A stretch of DNA of 5,758 bases from positions 1-5,758 of the forward strand of contig CAZAYB010000200.1 of assembly GCA_964489215.1 (NCBI GenBank), in the 5' to 3' direction. The position numbers were made by a program, and so were the translations under genes. This DNA comes from CAZAYB01 sp964489215 (GTDB lineage Bacteria > Planctomycetota > Phycisphaerae > Sedimentisphaerales > Anaerohalosphaeraceae). Positions 4,831 through 5,758 of the stretch are shown here, piece by piece; within the stretch, counting starts at the first letter, position 1, and each line of letters begins with the position of its first letter. The notes below the pieces were generated by a model. The model was not told the origin of the DNA. It did not search any database and saw nothing but the letters and a program-made list of their open reading frames with translations.

Positions 4831-5758
4831 ATGAAAAAAAACCTACTGTTGGTATCAATATTATTATGCTGCCAATTTACCCTCGCCGGCACCTACTCAG
4901 GCGGAACAGGCATCGCACCAACACCATACATAATCTCAACACCAGCAGACTGGCTCGAGCTGATTGCAACACCAGCCGACTTCAGCAGCTCTTTCATACT
5001 CGCAAACGACCTCGACCTTACTGCCGAATCAAATCTGGAACCTGTAGCCGACTACAACAACCCTTTCACAGGCACATTCGACGGCCGCTGCCGAACAATC
5101 ACAATCGGCTCAATGGACTATCCCTCAACAAACTTCATAGCTCTTTTCGGTGATGTACTCGACGCGCAAATAAAAAACCTGAACGTAAACTGCACCTCGA
5201 TAAACGGCCGCTCACACGTCGGCATCCTCGCCGGACGACTCACAGACTGCTCCGTAACAAACTGCAATGTCACAGGCTCACTTATCGGTACATGGAGCGA
5301 CGTCGGCGGTATCGCAGGCTCGGCAACTGGCTCAACAATAACACACTGCAAATCCGTCGCGAACATAAACACTGAACACGCATACAGAACAGGCTCACTC
5401 ATCGGGGACAGCTCAAGCATTATCGAATATTGCTCTGCAACAGGAACAGTAAATGCTTTGGGCACTTCTGGCGGACTAATAGGCCATAATTCGAGTACCG
5501 GTATCATTAGATTCTGCTCTGCAACTGGCTCAGTAACCGTTTCAAGCAGCTACGCCGGCGGACTCGTAGGAGAAAACCGTTACCAGATATACGACTCATA
5601 CGCACACGGAAATGTCAGCAGTGGCAGAGACGGAGCAGGAGGCATCGCAGGTACCCTTTATGACTCGTCATCAACAATAAACAATTGCTACTCCACTGGA
5701 ACAGCACAAGCCGACAGATACTACGCCGCACCCCTGGTAGGAAGAAACCACGGCTCAA
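4831..5758 (+). CDS. Secreted GLUG-repeat protein, C-terminus beyond window
   Basis: Partial gene: 309 codons are open from ATG 4831 to the right edge. AGGAGA (4820-4825) is five bases before the start. Residues 1-19 form a signal peptide (MKKNLLLVSILLCCQFTLA), with likely cleavage before GTYSGG. Residues 20-110 match the segment that usually precedes GLUG repeats: YSGGTG..PYIIST..DW, FILANDLDL, then PFTGTFDGRCRTI and FIALFGDV. From about 129 there are seven GLUG-type units of 24-30 residues, each with 'GGlvG......I..C.a.G.v'. They begin near 129, 157, 187, 213, 241, 268 and 298; the clearest are SGGLIGHN and AGGLVGEN. Such repeats are predicted to stack as a beta-solenoid and are found in secreted adhesins and cell-wall-bound proteins; binding is inferred, no catalytic site is visible. 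Codons end mainly in A/C, opposite to the minus-strand genes. Expression may be controlled by the terminator in its leader. Confidence 0.9.
   Translation, partial: MKKNLLLVSILLCCQFTLAGTYSGGTGIAPTPYIISTPADWLELIATPADFSSSFILANDLDLTAESNLEPVADYNNPFTGTFDGRCRTITIGSMDYPSTNFIALFGDVLDAQIKNLNVNCTSINGRSHVGILAGRLTDCSVTNCNVTGSLIGTWSDVGGIAGSATGSTITHCKSVANINTEHAYRTGSLIGDSSSIIEYCSATGTVNALGTSGGLIGHNSSTGIIRFCSATGSVTVSSSYAGGLVGENRYQIYDSYAHGNVSSGRDGAGGIAGTLYDSSSTINNCYSTGTAQADRYYAAPLVGRNHGS

Noticed and set aside
5118..5507. Minus-strand open frame of 129 codons
   Set aside because: Antisense to the GLUG repeats; its length reflects the biased codon use of the repeat gene.
1..5758. CRISPR array, insertion sequence, tRNA, integrase or toxin-antitoxin pair
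   Set aside because: No regularly spaced repeats, terminal inverted repeats with transposase, cloverleaf sequence or paired small genes were found.

Overview
The window reads as chromosome of a planctomycete, most likely class Phycisphaerae (Sedimentisphaerales-like). This is inferred from protein architecture, not from a marker gene. The clues are a dockerin-like 'GDLD.D..V...DF..F...WL' C-terminus, a planctomycete-type Ig-like domain beginning 'AYDVNDF', a PEP-CTERM-type tail (IPAPGA + hydrophobic helix + RKS), GLUG repeats, and SBBP-type beta-propeller repeats. All four genes encode exported proteins. There are no RNA-polymerase, ribosomal, transposase, phage or CRISPR components.

Layout. 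Three genes lie on the minus strand and one, divergent, on the plus strand. Reading along the minus strand: (i) 4494-1936 encodes an 852-residue secreted C10 (streptopain-type) cysteine protease with four accessory domains; (ii) 1796-1248 encodes a 182-residue PEP-CTERM-type surface protein; (iii) 1132-1 encodes a secreted beta-propeller repeat protein that runs off the left edge. On the plus strand, 4831 onward encodes a secreted GLUG-repeat protein that runs off the right edge. The two edge genes are open to the window boundary with no stop codon.

The 336-bp divergent intergenic region (4495-4830) is the richest non-coding part. It holds a good sigma-70-type promoter facing left for the protease, an interrupted palindrome, and a near-consensus extended -10 promoter facing right. 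That promoter is followed by a structured leader and a textbook intrinsic terminator lying BETWEEN the promoter and the GLUG gene. This points to transcription attenuation of the GLUG gene or to a separate ~80-nt small RNA. The 139-bp gap 1797-1935 holds a promoter for the PEP-CTERM gene preceded by helically phased A/T tracts. The 115-bp gap 1133-1247 holds a tandem 10-bp repeat touching the ribosome binding site of the propeller gene.

Function together: no metabolic pathway can be reconstructed. The genes look like a neighbourhood of extracellular proteins: protein degradation by the C10 protease, adhesion or binding by the GLUG, propeller and PEP-CTERM proteins. Visible promoters before three of the genes suggest largely independent transcription rather than one operon. 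I did not find a clearly new multi-gene system. The terminator-in-leader arrangement and the protease architecture are the best leads.
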